A program made the translations under genes and the position numbers. Of a stretch of 64,000 nucleotides of DNA, positions 32,379-42,692 are shown piece by piece. The stretch comes from Polyangium sp. 15x6. GTDB taxonomy: Bacteria > Myxococcota_A > Polyangia > Polyangiales > Polyangiaceae. The first letter of the stretch is position 1. Each line of letters begins with the position of its first letter. Location of the stretch: the NCBI RefSeq assembly GCF_029960785.1, contig NZ_JASBQE010000005.1:1-64000 (forward strand), in the 5' to 3' direction. The notes under the pieces are model-generated. The model was not told the DNA's origin and made no database searches. It saw only the letters and a list, made by a program, of their open reading frames with translations.

Positions 32379-33671
32379 ATGAAGAACGGGAGGCGGAGCA
32401 TGGGCGCTCGGCTCGGGCGAGTCGCGGTGGCTCTTTCGGTGGTTGTGGCCCTCGGCGCCGCCGGGACGGAGGCGCGAGGGGAGGATCTCGCGAGCGTCGT
32501 GGCGAGGGCGCGCGAGCAGGTCGAGAGCGGCGCGTTCGCGGACGCGCTCCGCACGCTGAACACGCTGCCCAAGTCGGAGCTCCCGCCGACGCTCGCGGTG
32601 GAGGCGGGCCTGCTCGAGACGCAGGCCGCGCTGGTCACGCGCGGCGAGGCCGCGGGCGCGCAGGCGTGCACGAAGGCGGTCGTGGCGGCGGGTTACGATC
32701 CCGAGGTCGCGCGTGATCAATCGCCGAAGGTGCGCGCGGCCTGTCGCACGGCCGCGGAGAGCGCGCGCAAAGATCGGATCGAACGTGCGGGCGTGAAGCT
32801 CTCGGACCTCGAGCTCGAAGCGCCGGAAGTGGCGTGGGCGCCCGTGCGGATCTCCGCGACGGCGAGCGTCACGCCTCCTTGGCTGCGCGTGATCGCGCGG
32901 GTTCGATCGAGCGCGATCGAAGGATCGTTCGATCTGCCGCTCGCGCCTTCGCCCGACGGGCCTCTGCGCGGCACGCTCGATCCTTCGTTCATCCGGCCGA
33001 AGGCCAAGCTCGACATCACGATCGTCGCGCAGGACAAGTTCGGGGATCTCGCGACGACCGCGCTCACGAAGTCGCTCACGGTGCCTGGGCAGGAAGCGAT
33101 TGTCGCGCTCGGCGACGTGCCGGGCTCGGCCGTGGTGCTCGTCGACGACAAGCCCGTCGATCCGGACGACGACGGCCGCGTCGCCGTCGAGCCGGGCAAA
33201 CACGAGGTCGAGATGCAGGTGGACGGCGCGACGTCGAGCACGGTCGTCACCGTGCAGCGCGGAAGCGTGGCGCGCGTGGCGCTGTCGCCGACGAAGGGCG
33301 GCGGGCGCACGTTCGCCTGGATCGCGACCGGTTTGACCGTCGGGCTCGGCGCTGCCTCGGGCGTGTTTCTCTACACGGCGGCTTCGCGCACGAGCGAGAT
33401 CGAGGACCTCGCGGCGCTACGCGAGCCGGGCACGAGCTTGCCCGCGACGGACTATGCCGAGATCAAGGCGCGGGACGACGAGCGACGGACGTTCCAGACG
33501 GTGGGCCTCGGCCTCGCGATCGGCGGCGGCGTGATGGGCGCGCTCGCGCTCACGTTCTGGCTTTTGCCCTCGGGCGGTGGGAAAAAAGCGCCGAAGAAGG
33601 ACGCGCATCTCGCGCCCGTGGTCGTGCCGTACATCGGGCCGGGGAGCGTGGGTTTGTCGGGTACGTTCTAG
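32379..33671 (+). CDS. Exported helical/PEGA-like protein with C-terminal membrane segments
   Basis: The 430-residue protein starts with a Sec signal (about 1-37, ending EARGEDL). A helical region (about 38-130) has TPR-like character (VVARAREQVESGAFADALRTL). Residues about 140-310 are beta-rich and end with a PEGA-like segment (GSAVVLVDDKPVDPDDDGRV... EVEMQVDG). Two hydrophobic segments follow (FAWIATGLTVGLGAASGVFL and LGLAIGGGVMGALALTFWLL). This layout is typical of proteins encoded beside myxobacterial kinases; a similar one follows the kinase at 51658. It begins eight bases after the kinase stop and is likely translated with it. The role is unknown. Confidence 0.75.
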   Translation: MKNGRRSMGARLGRVAVALSVVVALGAAGTEARGEDLASVVARAREQVESGAFADALRTLNTLPKSELPPTLAVEAGLLETQAALVTRGEAAGAQACTKAVVAAGYDPEVARDQSPKVRAACRTAAESARKDRIERAGVKLSDLELEAPEVAWAPVRISATASVTPPWLRVIARVRSSAIEGSFDLPLAPSPDGPLRGTLDPSFIRPKAKLDITIVAQDKFGDLATTALTKSLTVPGQEAIVALGDVPGSAVVLVDDKPVDPDDDGRVAVEPGKHEVEMQVDGATSSTVVTVQRGSVARVALSPTKGGGRTFAWIATGLTVGLGAASGVFLYTAASRTSEIEDLAALREPGTSLPATDYAEIKARDDERRTFQTVGLGLAIGGGVMGALALTFWLLPSGGGKKAPKKDAHLAPVVVPYIGPGSVGLSGTF

Positions 33672-33682
33672 GAGAAACGCCG

Positions 33683-34534
33683 ATGTCCGAAGGCCCGCTC
33701 GTCACGGTGGACTGGCTCGCGGCGCATGCAACCGATCCGCGTGTCCGCGTGGTCGACGTGCGCTGGTATCTCTCGGGCAAGCGCGGCGTGGATGCGTATG
33801 CAGCGGGCCACATCCCCGGCGCGTCGTTCGCTGATCTCGACGTGGAGCTCGCGGGGGATCCTGCGCGAGGCCCGGGCCGTCATCCGCTGCCCGAACCTGA
33901 CAAATTCGCCGCGTTGCTCTCGCGCCTCGGCGTCACCGAGGATTCGATCGTCGTCGCCTACGACGACGCCGGCGGCGCGATCGCGGCGCGCATGTGGTGG
34001 CTGCTTCGCTACTTCGGGCATCACGGCGGTCGTGTCCTCGACGGCGGCATCGGCGCCTGGATCGCTTCCGGCCGCGCGCTCAGCACCGACCTTCCGCACA
34101 TCACGCCCGCGCCCTCCCTCGCGCTTCGGCCCGGCGGTGCTCCCGTCGTGGACAAGGTCGACGTCGCTCGCTTTGCCGCGCTCGGCTCGCCGGCGGCCCT
34201 CGTCCTCGATGCGCGGGCTCGCGAGCGGTACGAGGGCCGCTCGGAGCCGATCGACGCGCGCGCCGGGCACGTCCCCGGCGCCCGGAATGCGCCTTTCGTG
34301 GAGAACCTCGTTTCGCCCGGCGGGGCTTTCCTTTCGCGCGAGGCGCTCGCCGCGCGGTACCGGGCGCTCGGCGCGCTCGATGCGAAGAACGTCGTTTGTT
34401 ACTGCGGCTCCGGCGTCACCGCCTGCCACGATCTCCTCGCCCTCGCGATCCTCGGCCGCGAGGACGTCGCTCTGTACGAGGGATCCTGGAGCGACTGGGC
34501 GCGGGACGCGGCCCTCCCGATCGAGACTGGCTGA
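33683..34534 (+). CDS. Sulfurtransferase (rhodanese family, SseA-like)
   Basis: The 283-residue protein has two rhodanese domains. The N-terminal one (about 5-135) is inactive; the C-terminal one (about 155-280) carries the catalytic Cys241 in CGSGVTACHD, the loop typical of 3-mercaptopyruvate sulfurtransferases rather than thiosulfate sulfurtransferases. RYEG and GHVPGA substrate-binding segments are present. It probably handles cysteine-derived sulphur or cyanide detoxification in the cytosol. The ATG was chosen behind an AGGAGA Shine-Dalgarno at the previous stop. It overlaps no other real gene and is 11 nt downstream of the exported protein gene. Confidence 0.9.
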   Translation: MSEGPLVTVDWLAAHATDPRVRVVDVRWYLSGKRGVDAYAAGHIPGASFADLDVELAGDPARGPGRHPLPEPDKFAALLSRLGVTEDSIVVAYDDAGGAIAARMWWLLRYFGHHGGRVLDGGIGAWIASGRALSTDLPHITPAPSLALRPGGAPVVDKVDVARFAALGSPAALVLDARARERYEGRSEPIDARAGHVPGARNAPFVENLVSPGGAFLSREALAARYRALGALDAKNVVCYCGSGVTACHDLLALAILGREDVALYEGSWSDWARDAALPIETG

Positions 34535-34643
34535 GCCTCGATCCGGGAAGCCCCTTGCGCCGTCGCAACTCCGGTGCTTTGGGGTTTGGGGTGTAGGACG
34601 CCGAAGGCGATCTGGAGCCGCAAGCGTCGACCAGAGGAAAGCC

Positions 34644-36035
<1,392 letters not shown>

Positions 36036-36044
36036 GACCCGACG

Positions 36045-36075
36045 AAAAGAGCCCGGCGCATCCGGGCTCTTTTTT
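36045..36075 (+). terminator. Intrinsic terminator after asnS
   Basis: A perfect 9-bp stem (AGAGCCCGG, 36048-36056; CCGGGCTCT, 36062-36070) closes the loop CGCAT and runs into TTTTT (36071-36075). Three A residues before the stem pair with the first Ts, so it also terminates in the opposite direction to some extent. It is the only canonical intrinsic terminator I see in the window. Confidence 0.92.
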
Positions 36076-36087
36076 CTGTTCAATTAC

Positions 36088-36118
36088 GTGCATGGATGCA
36101 ATCATTTGATCCGTGCAC
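36088..36118 (+). promoter_or_regulatory. Imperfect palindrome immediately upstream of the MarR gene (candidate operator)
   Basis: GTGCATGGAT (36088-36097) and ATCCGTGCAC (36109-36118) are inverted repeats matching at 9 of 10 positions around an 11-bp centre. The second arm ends on the base before the ATG at 36119. A TTTGAT hexamer (36105-36110) inside the palindrome could be the -10. This is the usual position for a MarR autoregulatory site. Confidence 0.55.
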
Positions 36119-36583
36119 ATGAATGCCGAGGACCGCCGAGCGCTGCGAGAAAGCATCCGTGTCACGCGGATGGCGACGGCGCGCGACTTCTTGATCGGGG
36201 CGATCGCCTCGCTCGACGAGGTCGAGCTGACGCTCCTCCAGCTCGGCGTGCTGCTCCTGCTCGACGACGGCGTGCCGCGCACGTTGAAGGAGCTCGCAGA
36301 GCTCATCGGTCGTTCCCCCTCGGCGACGAGCCGCCTCGTCGATCAGCTCGTGCGGCGCAAGCTGCTCCTGCGCGAGGAGGATCCCGAGGACCGGCGCGCG
36401 CGGCGCGTGACGAGGAGCCCGCGCGCGGCGCGCCTCGTCGCAGAGCTCTTGGATCGGCGCACGGACGCGCAGATCCGCGTGATGGAGGCGCTCTCGGACG
36501 AGGAGCGCGCGCTCGTACTGCGGGCCTTCACCCTCCTGGGCGAGGCCGCGAAGAGGAAGACGACGAAGGAGGTCCGACGATGA
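36119..36583 (+). CDS. MarR-family transcriptional regulator
   Basis: The 154-residue helical protein has a winged-helix centre: helix LKELAELIGRSPSATSRLVDQLVRRKLLLRE (about 60-90, recognition helix RSPSATSRLVDQL) and a wing with EDRRARRVT, flanked by dimerisation helices. MarR proteins are small-molecule-responsive repressors, typically of drug-resistance genes. A GTG at 36113 is an alternative start, but it lies in the palindrome, so the ATG at 36119 is preferred. The stop overlaps the ATG of the next gene (ATGA, 36580-36583). This coupling makes the rifampin-phosphotransferase-like enzyme its probable regulatory target. Confidence 0.85.
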   Translation: MNAEDRRALRESIRVTRMATARDFLIGAIASLDEVELTLLQLGVLLLLDDGVPRTLKELAELIGRSPSATSRLVDQLVRRKLLLREEDPEDRRARRVTRSPRAARLVAELLDRRTDAQIRVMEALSDEERALVLRAFTLLGEAAKRKTTKEVRR

Positions 36584-39249
36584 CGACAGAAGGCACGGTG
36601 CTCCCGCTCTCGGCGCTCGATCGATCCTCGCTCCCCATCGCCGGCGGAAAAGCGGCAAACCTCGGCGAAATGCTCCGCGCCGGGGTGCCGGTCCCGCCGG
36701 GGTTCGTCCTGACGACCTCCGCGTTCCGCGCCGCGGCTCGAGCGGCGAACATCGACCCGAAGCTCGAAGCGCTCGCGAAGGCGGAGCCGACGGATCGCGC
36801 CCGCCTCGCCGAGCTCGCGGCCGAGATCCGCGCCGCGCTCTCGTCCGTGACCGTGCCCGACGCGATCGCCGAGGCGTGCATCCGCGCGTACGACATGGAG
36901 CTCGGCGGCGTCGCCGTGGCCGTGCGCTCGTCGGCCACGGCCGAGGATCTGCCGGATGCGAGCTTCGCCGGGCAACAGGACACGTACCTCGGCGTGCTCG
37001 GCAAGGATGCCTTGCTCGACGCTGTTCGTCGTTGCTGGGCGTCGCTCTTCACCGAGCGTGCCGTCGTGTACCGCGCGGATCGGTCCATCGATCCGCGCGA
37101 GGTCTCGCTCGCGGTCGTCGTGCAGCGCCTCGTGCATGCGCGCGTCGCGGGCGTGCTCTTCACGGCGAACCCCGTGACGGGTCGTCGCCGTGAAGCGGTG
37201 ATCGATGCGGCGCCGGGGCTCGGTGAGGCCGTCGTGAGTGGCGCGACGAACCCCGATCACCTGGAGGTCCGCGTCGACACGGGCGAGATCGTCGCGCGTC
37301 GCCTCGGGGACAAACGTGTCGTGATCGAGGCGCTGCCCGGCGGAGGAACGCGCCACGAAGAGCGCGCGGATGGCTCGGCGGAGGCCTGCATCTCCGACGC
37401 GGAGGCACGCGCGCTCGCGGTCATGGGTGCGCGCGTCGAGGCGCACTTCGGCGCGCCGCAGGACATCGAGTGGGCGATCGATCCCGAAGGAAAGATCCTC
37501 CTCGTGCAGTCGCGACCGATCACCACGCTCTTCCCGATCCCCGAAGGTCCTTGGTCCTCCAAGGAAGGACCGCGCGTCTACTTCAGCTTCAACGTGGCGC
37601 AGGGGGTGTTTCGCCCGTTCTCGCCGATGGGCCTTCAGTTCTGGCGCGCATTCTCGGGCAATGCCGCGAGGGCGACGGGCCTCTGGGACGGCGATCCTCT
37701 GGAGGGCGCGCCCTTCTGGGCCATCGGCGCGAACCGGTTGTTCCTCGACATCACGGGCGTCCTTCGTAATCCGCTTGGCCGCCGCGCCTTCCTCTTCGCC
37801 TCGACACGGATGGAAGCACGTACGGGCGCCGTGGTGCGCACGCTCCTGGAAGACGAGCGCCTCGGCCTCGTGCACACGCCTTCCTGGAGGACTGCGCGGA
37901 GCGTCGCTCGTGCTCTCGTGTCGATCGGTGCCCCGCGGATGGTCTTGCGCGGGCTCGTGAAGCCAGACGCCGTCTCGGCGAAGATCGCGGCCGATGCCGA
38001 TGCCACGATCGCGCTCGGCGAGGTTACAGAGGGTTCGCCTCCGTCGGCCTATCTCGACGCGGTCGAGCGCATGCTCCGTGCTCCCTTCTTCATCTTCCTG
38101 AACATGCCGAGCGTTGCGGTCGGCTTCGTCGCGTTGCGTGTCCTCCGCGGCTTGCTGGGAGATGACCTGGACGAGGCCGAGGTCCACACGCTCCTGCGGT
38201 CGCTCCCGAACAACCCAACGACGGAGATGGATCTCGAGCTCTGGGCGCTCTCGCGCCGCGTGGGCGCTGATCCCGCGTCCCGGAGCGCGCTGCGCGAGGA
38301 GGCGCCTCTTGCGCTGGCGAAGCGCTTCGCCGATCGCTCGCTGCCGGCCGTGCTTCAACGTGAGCTCCAAACGTTCCTCGCGCGCTGGGGCGCGCGCGGG
38401 GTGGCGGAGATCGACATCGGCGTGCCGCGGTGGCGCGACGATCCGACGCACATCCTCGGCAGCGTCGCGAATTATCTCTCGCTAGGCGAGGACGCGGCCC
38501 CGCCGGACGTGGCCTTCGAGCGCGGCGCGCGCGAGGCGGAGCGGAAGGCGGAGGAGCTCGTGGCGCGTGCGCGCGCGAAGGGTGTCCTGCGTGGTGAGGT
38601 CGTGCGGTTCGCGGCGAGCCGAGTGCGCAGGCTCATGGGGGTTCGCGAGGCACCGAAGTTCGGCATCGTGCGCATCATCGCGCACGCCCGCGCGCTCCTG
38701 CTCGAGGCCGGTCGCCTGCTCGTGCAAGAGGGCAAGCTCGCCGCCGAGGACGACGTATTCCTCCTCGACCTGCGCGAGCTCCGCGCCGTCGTCGCGGGCG
38801 AGGATCTACGTGCGCTCGTGGCCGAGCGTCGGCGAATCATGGCGCAGGAGCTCGGCCGCAAACACGTGCCGCGCATCTTGCTCTCGGACGGCACGGAGCC
38901 CGAAGTGATGGCCGCCGCCGCATCGGGCGAAGGAGGTTTGTCGGGTACGCCTGCTTCGGCGGGCCGTGTCACGGGCAAGGCGCGTGTGGTGCTCGATCCC
39001 GTGGGCGCGAAGATCGAGCCCGGCGAGATCCTGGTCGCGCCGTCGACGGATCCCGGCTGGACGCCGCTGTTCCTGACGGCGGGTGGGCTCGTGATGGAGA
39101 TGGGCGGGAGCATGTCGCACGGCGCGGTGGTCGCGCGTGAGTACGGGATCCCGGCCGTGGTCGGCGTCGCCGGCGCGACGGCGCGGATCACGACGGGGCA
39201 GCAGATCACCGTGGATGGAGGCGCGGGGCGGGTGGGGGTCGAGGCGTAA
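36580..39249 (+). CDS. Rifampin-phosphotransferase-like PEP-utilising enzyme
   Basis: The 889-residue protein has an N-terminal ATP-grasp domain (about 10-325; GGKAANLGEM, RSSATAEDLPDASFAGQQ), a middle domain (about 335-770) and a C-terminal swivelling phospho-His domain with H847 in GGSMSHGAVVAREYGIPAVVG. It lacks the TIM-barrel of PEP synthase, and its length matches rifampin phosphotransferases (about 865). The middle domain has a YFSFNVAQGVFRPFSPMGLQ block and GANRLFLDITGVLRNPLGRR resembling the rifampin-binding domain. Such enzymes transfer the beta-phosphate of ATP via His to the drug. Residues lining the drug site differ, so the substrate may be another ansamycin or a self-made metabolite. 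Coupled to MarR upstream. Confidence 0.82.
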   Translation: MTTEGTVLPLSALDRSSLPIAGGKAANLGEMLRAGVPVPPGFVLTTSAFRAAARAANIDPKLEALAKAEPTDRARLAELAAEIRAALSSVTVPDAIAEACIRAYDMELGGVAVAVRSSATAEDLPDASFAGQQDTYLGVLGKDALLDAVRRCWASLFTERAVVYRADRSIDPREVSLAVVVQRLVHARVAGVLFTANPVTGRRREAVIDAAPGLGEAVVSGATNPDHLEVRVDTGEIVARRLGDKRVVIEALPGGGTRHEERADGSAEACISDAEARALAVMGARVEAHFGAPQDIEWAIDPEGKILLVQSRPITTLFPIPEGPWSSKEGPRVYFSFNVAQGVFRPFSPMGLQFWRAFSGNAARATGLWDGDPLEGAPFWAIGANRLFLDITGVLRNPLGRRAFLFASTRMEARTGAVVRTLLEDERLGLVHTPSWRTARSVARALVSIGAPRMVLRGLVKPDAVSAKIAADADATIALGEVTEGSPPSAYLDAVERMLRAPFFIFLNMPSVAVGFVALRVLRGLLGDDLDEAEVHTLLRSLPNNPTTEMDLELWALSRRVGADPASRSALREEAPLALAKRFADRSLPAVLQRELQTFLARWGARGVAEIDIGVPRWRDDPTHILGSVANYLSLGEDAAPPDVAFERGAREAERKAEELVARARAKGVLRGEVVRFAASRVRRLMGVREAPKFGIVRIIAHARALLLEAGRLLVQEGKLAAEDDVFLLDLRELRAVVAGEDLRALVAERRRIMAQELGRKHVPRILLSDGTEPEVMAAAASGEGGLSGTPASAGRVTGKARVVLDPVGAKIEPGEILVAPSTDPGWTPLFLTAGGLVMEMGGSMSHGAVVAREYGIPAVVGVAGATARITTGQQITVDGGAGRVGVEA

Positions 39250-39264
39250 TCCGCCCCCGCGGCG

Positions 39265-40689
39265 TCACTTTTTCTCGCTGAGCTTCTTCACGTGCTCGAG
39301 CACGCGCGTGTGGATCGCGTGGATCGCGCTGTCCGACCAGAACGCCCAGTACACGTTCGGCGACATCTCGAGCTCGTACCACGTCGTCCCTTCGAGCCGC
39401 GTCCGCCCGCCAGGCAGCTCCGTCAGCAGGAACTGACCATGTTTTGACCTCAAACTACCGTCGAGGTGCGGCGCGTGCACGTACTGGAACGGGCTCCACT
39501 CCTTCATCGCGTGCGGCTGCTTCGACACGTCGAACGCGAGCCGATGCGGCTTGTCCCAGACCGTGATCGGCTCGACGAACGGCCCCGTCGAGAACTCGCA
39601 GTACCGCACGGCGCCCACGCCCTCGCCTTCGAGACGCGCGCGCACCGGGTAGGCGATCCCCGTGTGGAAGAACCATTCCGACGGCGGCGCAAGCTCGCCG
39701 AAGCCGATCACGTTCTCCCAGACGCGATCCGGCGGCGCGTCCACCTCGATCACCGTCTTCACCTCGCGCAGCTCCGGCTTCGCGACCGCCGCCTCCGCGC
39801 TCACGATCCCCGGCAGCATCAGCACCGCCGCCGCTGCGTGGGATCGCGGCGTCTTCGCCTGCAGCGCGATCGCGCGGCCCAGGATCGCGCCGATCACCGC
39901 CACCACGCCCGCGATCGGCGCGGCCATCAGGAGGCACACGAGCCCCTCCAGCGCGAACAGGAGCATCGCCCCGCCCGTGAGGGCCACGGACAAACACGCG
40001 ACCGCGACTGCACGGCGGAGCGGCTGCGGCGTGTCGCGGTTCAGGAGGAACGCGCTCACCGCGCCCATCACGAACGGCGTCACGAAGAAGAGCGACCAAC
40101 CGTAGAGCTCCAGCGTGCACGCGCTGAGCCCCGCCATCCCGAGCCCCACCGCGACCGCGACCGCGACGCCGAGCAGCGCGCTCCGCAGCGTGCTCTCGAT
40201 CTTCGGCTGGATCTTCTCCTGCGACCCGCCCGTGCGATACGGCGACGTCGGGTCCGGCTTCCACGTGTCCCCGCGCTCGGGGATCGCCGCGAGGGCAATC
40301 ATCGCGAGGTAGTTCAGTCCCGGCACGAGGAACGTCAGCCCTCCCCAGGGCGACAGGCCCGCGTTCGCCGCGCGGCGGATGCTCATCGACACGCCGATCC
40401 ACAGGAACGGCAGCGTCGCGACGCCCATCGCCACGAAGAGCCACTCAGGTGCGTCCGGGATACTCTTCGTACGGAACGTGAAGACCGGGTTCAGGTAGGC
40501 GAGCGGCGAAAAGAGCACGCCCGACGCGAGGTACACGAGCAGCGCGTCGATGCCGTACTTCAGCGCCATCAACGTGACGCCCGTGAACAGATAAGCGCGT
40601 CTGCCAACAGGCGCTTCGAGGCCGAACCAGAGCCTCGCCACCTCACGCACGGGCGAGCGCGGGCGAGACGAGGGCGGTGTGTCGCTCAT
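39265..40689 (-). CDS. Membrane protein with N-terminal DUF805-like and C-terminal SRPBCC domains
   Basis: The 474-residue protein has an N-terminal membrane region (about 25-190) with the DUF805-like motif MSIRRAANAGLSPWGGL, further helices at about 200-300, and a C-terminal START/SRPBCC (polyketide cyclase-like) domain from about 305 (VIEVDAPPDRVWENVIGFGE... EGTTWYEL). The combination of a multi-span membrane part with a lipid-binding-type domain is unusual, and I know no assigned function. A CATAAT hexamer (40698-40703, minus strand) lies 8 nt before the ATG. The gene is convergent with the phosphotransferase and nine bases downstream of the HIT gene. Confidence 0.8.
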   Translation of the reverse strand: MSDTPPSSRPRSPVREVARLWFGLEAPVGRRAYLFTGVTLMALKYGIDALLVYLASGVLFSPLAYLNPVFTFRTKSIPDAPEWLFVAMGVATLPFLWIGVSMSIRRAANAGLSPWGGLTFLVPGLNYLAMIALAAIPERGDTWKPDPTSPYRTGGSQEKIQPKIESTLRSALLGVAVAVAVGLGMAGLSACTLELYGWSLFFVTPFVMGAVSAFLLNRDTPQPLRRAVAVACLSVALTGGAMLLFALEGLVCLLMAAPIAGVVAVIGAILGRAIALQAKTPRSHAAAAVLMLPGIVSAEAAVAKPELREVKTVIEVDAPPDRVWENVIGFGELAPPSEWFFHTGIAYPVRARLEGEGVGAVRYCEFSTGPFVEPITVWDKPHRLAFDVSKQPHAMKEWSPFQYVHAPHLDGSLRSKHGQFLLTELPGGRTRLEGTTWYELEMSPNVYWAFWSDSAIHAIHTRVLEHVKKLSEKK

Positions 40690-40698
40690 GGGCGCGCA

Positions 40699-41124
40699 TT
40701 ATGCGGGAGATCGCAGCGCCGTACGTAGCGCCTCCGCGACACGCGCCATCTCGTCCTCGCTCTCGTATTTCGCGCGAGGCCAGAAGAACCCTCGCAATCC
40801 ATCCTTTTTGCGCCGCGGCACCACGTGCACGTGCAGGTGCGGCACGCTCTGGCTGATCTTGTTGTTCATCGCGACGAAAGAACCCTCCGCCGAGAGCGCC
40901 GGCTCGATCGCGCGGGCGATGCGCTGCGCGGCGCCGAAGAGCGGCGCGATCGAGGGCTCGGGTAGGTCGAGCAGCGTCGGCACGTGTGCGCGCGGCACGA
41001 CGAGGCAGTGGCCAGGGAACAGGGGGCTGCGATCGAGGAACGCGAGGACCTCGGGTTCGTCGAGCACGACGTGGGCAGGAAGCTCACCGATCGCAATACG
41101 ACAAAAGGAGCATGCCTGGGCCAT
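40699..41124 (-). CDS. HIT-family hydrolase
   Basis: The 141-residue histidine-triad protein carries HLHVHVVPR (H96, H98, H100) and an N-terminal CSFC. HIT enzymes act on nucleoside phosphoramidates, dinucleoside polyphosphates or AMP-lysine. In length and organisation it matches bacterial HinT/Fhit-like proteins. It lies on the same strand and 9 nt upstream of the SRPBCC gene. A second HIT gene, of a different subgroup, is at 44075, so the window has two. The start ATG at 41122-41124 has no visible SD. Confidence 0.92.
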   Translation of the reverse strand: MAQACSFCRIAIGELPAHVVLDEPEVLAFLDRSPLFPGHCLVVPRAHVPTLLDLPEPSIAPLFGAAQRIARAIEPALSAEGSFVAMNNKISQSVPHLHVHVVPRRKKDGLRGFFWPRAKYESEDEMARVAEALRTALRSPA

Positions 41125-41254
41125 GGAAGAGAATTTCGTCGCAGGTGGATGTGCTCGTTTGCCTTCGCACGAAGATTCGTCCAGCGCGGCGGGGCGGGGG
41201 CTGGCGATGCCGTGGGCAGGTCAGTAGAGTGGCACGCCTTTGCCGGCGGGGACC

Positions 41255-41638
41255 ATGGGCACGATCGAGCAGGGGAGCCGCGGCGTCCTCATCGTCGAGG
41301 ACGATCCCGATATCCGTGAGACCATTGCGCAAATCCTCGAGGAAGAGGGGTACGAGGTGCGCGGCGCGAGCAATGGCAAGCAGGCTCTCGACCTGCTTCG
41401 CGAGGGAGCGCGCCCACAGCTCATCCTGCTCGACCTGATGATGCCCATCCTGGATGGCTGGGGCTTTCGGGCCGAGCAGCGCAGCGATCCGAGGATCGCC
41501 GACATCCCCGTCATCGTGATCTCGGCCGACGGGAACCTGCGGCAGCAGGCCGCGAAGATCCAGGCGAACGGCTACCTGCGCAAGCCCGTCGGCATCGAGA
41601 CGCTTCTCAGCACGGTCCAGCGTTACCTGAAGCCGTAG
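41255..41638 (+). CDS. Single-domain response regulator (receiver only)
   Basis: The 127-residue CheY-like receiver has phospho-acceptor D60 in LILLDLMMP, acidic pocket E15/D16/D17 in VEDDPD, S90 in VISADG and K110 in YLRKPV. There is no output domain. The partner histidine kinase is not in the window. The ATG at 41255 was chosen; a TTG at 41240 would add five residues. A TAGAGT hexamer (41225-41230) is a plausible -10. It is convergent with the gene at 41639, ending one base before it. Confidence 0.93.
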   Translation: MGTIEQGSRGVLIVEDDPDIRETIAQILEEEGYEVRGASNGKQALDLLREGARPQLILLDLMMPILDGWGFRAEQRSDPRIADIPVIVISADGNLRQQAAKIQANGYLRKPVGIETLLSTVQRYLKP

Positions 41639-42634
41639 CTACGACCGGCGATACTCCATCTTGCGCGGGATCATGCCGCTCTTCGAGATCATCTCGAAGG
41701 CCTCTTTTTCGAGGAGAGGGTGCACGCCCTTCGGCGACACGCCGCCGGGGATCTTCTTCTTCGTGATGAACGACGCGAGGTACTGCGGGTTGATCGCCGA
41801 GAGCTGCCGCAGGATCTGCTTCATCCGCTTCGTGTCGTTCGTCCACGCGTAGGCGAACGCCCGCGAGCGCAGGAGCTGCGGCTTGATGTCGGCGAACGTC
41901 GCGTCGTTCGGATCGAGCGTGTCGAGCAGCTCCACGGCCTTCTTCGCCTGACCGCCGCGCGCCCACGCCTCGCCCACGATCGCCGCGATCGTCGCCCGGC
42001 TCTTCGCGTCCTTGTGCCGGCCGAGATCGATCTTGTCGACGAGGCCCTTGGCCGCCTCGGTCTCGCCGAGCACGAGGTGGATCATCGCGCGCTGCGCCCG
42101 CGCCTCGTCCGCGACGGGCGGCATCACCTTGTCGAGCTTGATGCTCTCCAGCGTGGCGAGCGCCTTCTTGGGATCCTCCTGCAACTCGAGCTGCGCGCGC
42201 GCGAACACAGCCGCGGGGTCGTCCTTGCCGAACTCGCTCTCGAGCTTCTCGATCGCCTCCTTGCGCGCCTCGGGCGTGTCCGCGCCGCGCACGAGGTTCG
42301 CCACGGCGCGCGAGCGCTTCGCGTACCGGACCACCCAGACGACGAGCCCCGCGACCGCGATCGTCACGACGAGCGCCACGACCTTCGAGACCCAGCCCGA
42401 GATGAAGAGCGCGATGATCCAGACGATCGCGAGCGGGATGCCGATCCGGACCGCGAGCTTCTTCGGCTCGAGCATCTGGAGCGGATCGGGCTGCGCGGCT
42501 TGCTTGTCGCGCGCGGACGCGATGAGCGCCTCGCGCGCGTCCTTCGCGCTCGCCGGCTTTGCCGCGGCCTTCGGCTTGTCCGCGGTCTTCGGTTTCTCCT
42601 GCGTGTTGCTCTTCGGCTTGTCGGACGTCTTCAA
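41639..42634 (-). CDS. Hypothetical membrane protein with Lys/Ala/Pro tail and TPR-like helices
   Basis: The 331-residue protein begins with a Lys/Pro/Ala-rich disordered segment (about 1-40), followed by two transmembrane helices (about 62-80 and 84-105, IGIPLAIVWIIALFISGWV and VALVVTIAVAGLVVWVV). Helices with TPR-like spacing follow (about 120-310), ending in basic residues. This suggests a tail- or loop-anchored scaffold with cytosolic helical repeats. The start is TTG, preceded by TATGAA at 9 nt, which could be a -10. It ends one base after the convergent response regulator. Function unknown. Confidence 0.7.
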   Translation of the reverse strand: MKTSDKPKSNTQEKPKTADKPKAAAKPASAKDAREALIASARDKQAAQPDPLQMLEPKKLAVRIGIPLAIVWIIALFISGWVSKVVALVVTIAVAGLVVWVVRYAKRSRAVANLVRGADTPEARKEAIEKLESEFGKDDPAAVFARAQLELQEDPKKALATLESIKLDKVMPPVADEARAQRAMIHLVLGETEAAKGLVDKIDLGRHKDAKSRATIAAIVGEAWARGGQAKKAVELLDTLDPNDATFADIKPQLLRSRAFAYAWTNDTKRMKQILRQLSAINPQYLASFITKKKIPGGVSPKGVHPLLEKEAFEMISKSGMIPRKMEYRRS

Positions 42635-42692
42635 GGCGAGCGCTTCATACCACGTGCCACGGGAAACAGTAGCGCGGGCCCTCCCGACTTCG

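Noticed and set aside
34535-34643. A T-box or riboswitch in the asnS leader
   Set aside because: The 109-nt leader lacks a T-box sequence and a terminator/antiterminator pair; T-boxes are also not expected in this group.
36580-39249. PEP synthase or pyruvate-phosphate dikinase
   Set aside because: Both need a C-terminal TIM-barrel PEP-binding domain, which is absent here; the middle domain and length fit rifampin phosphotransferase.
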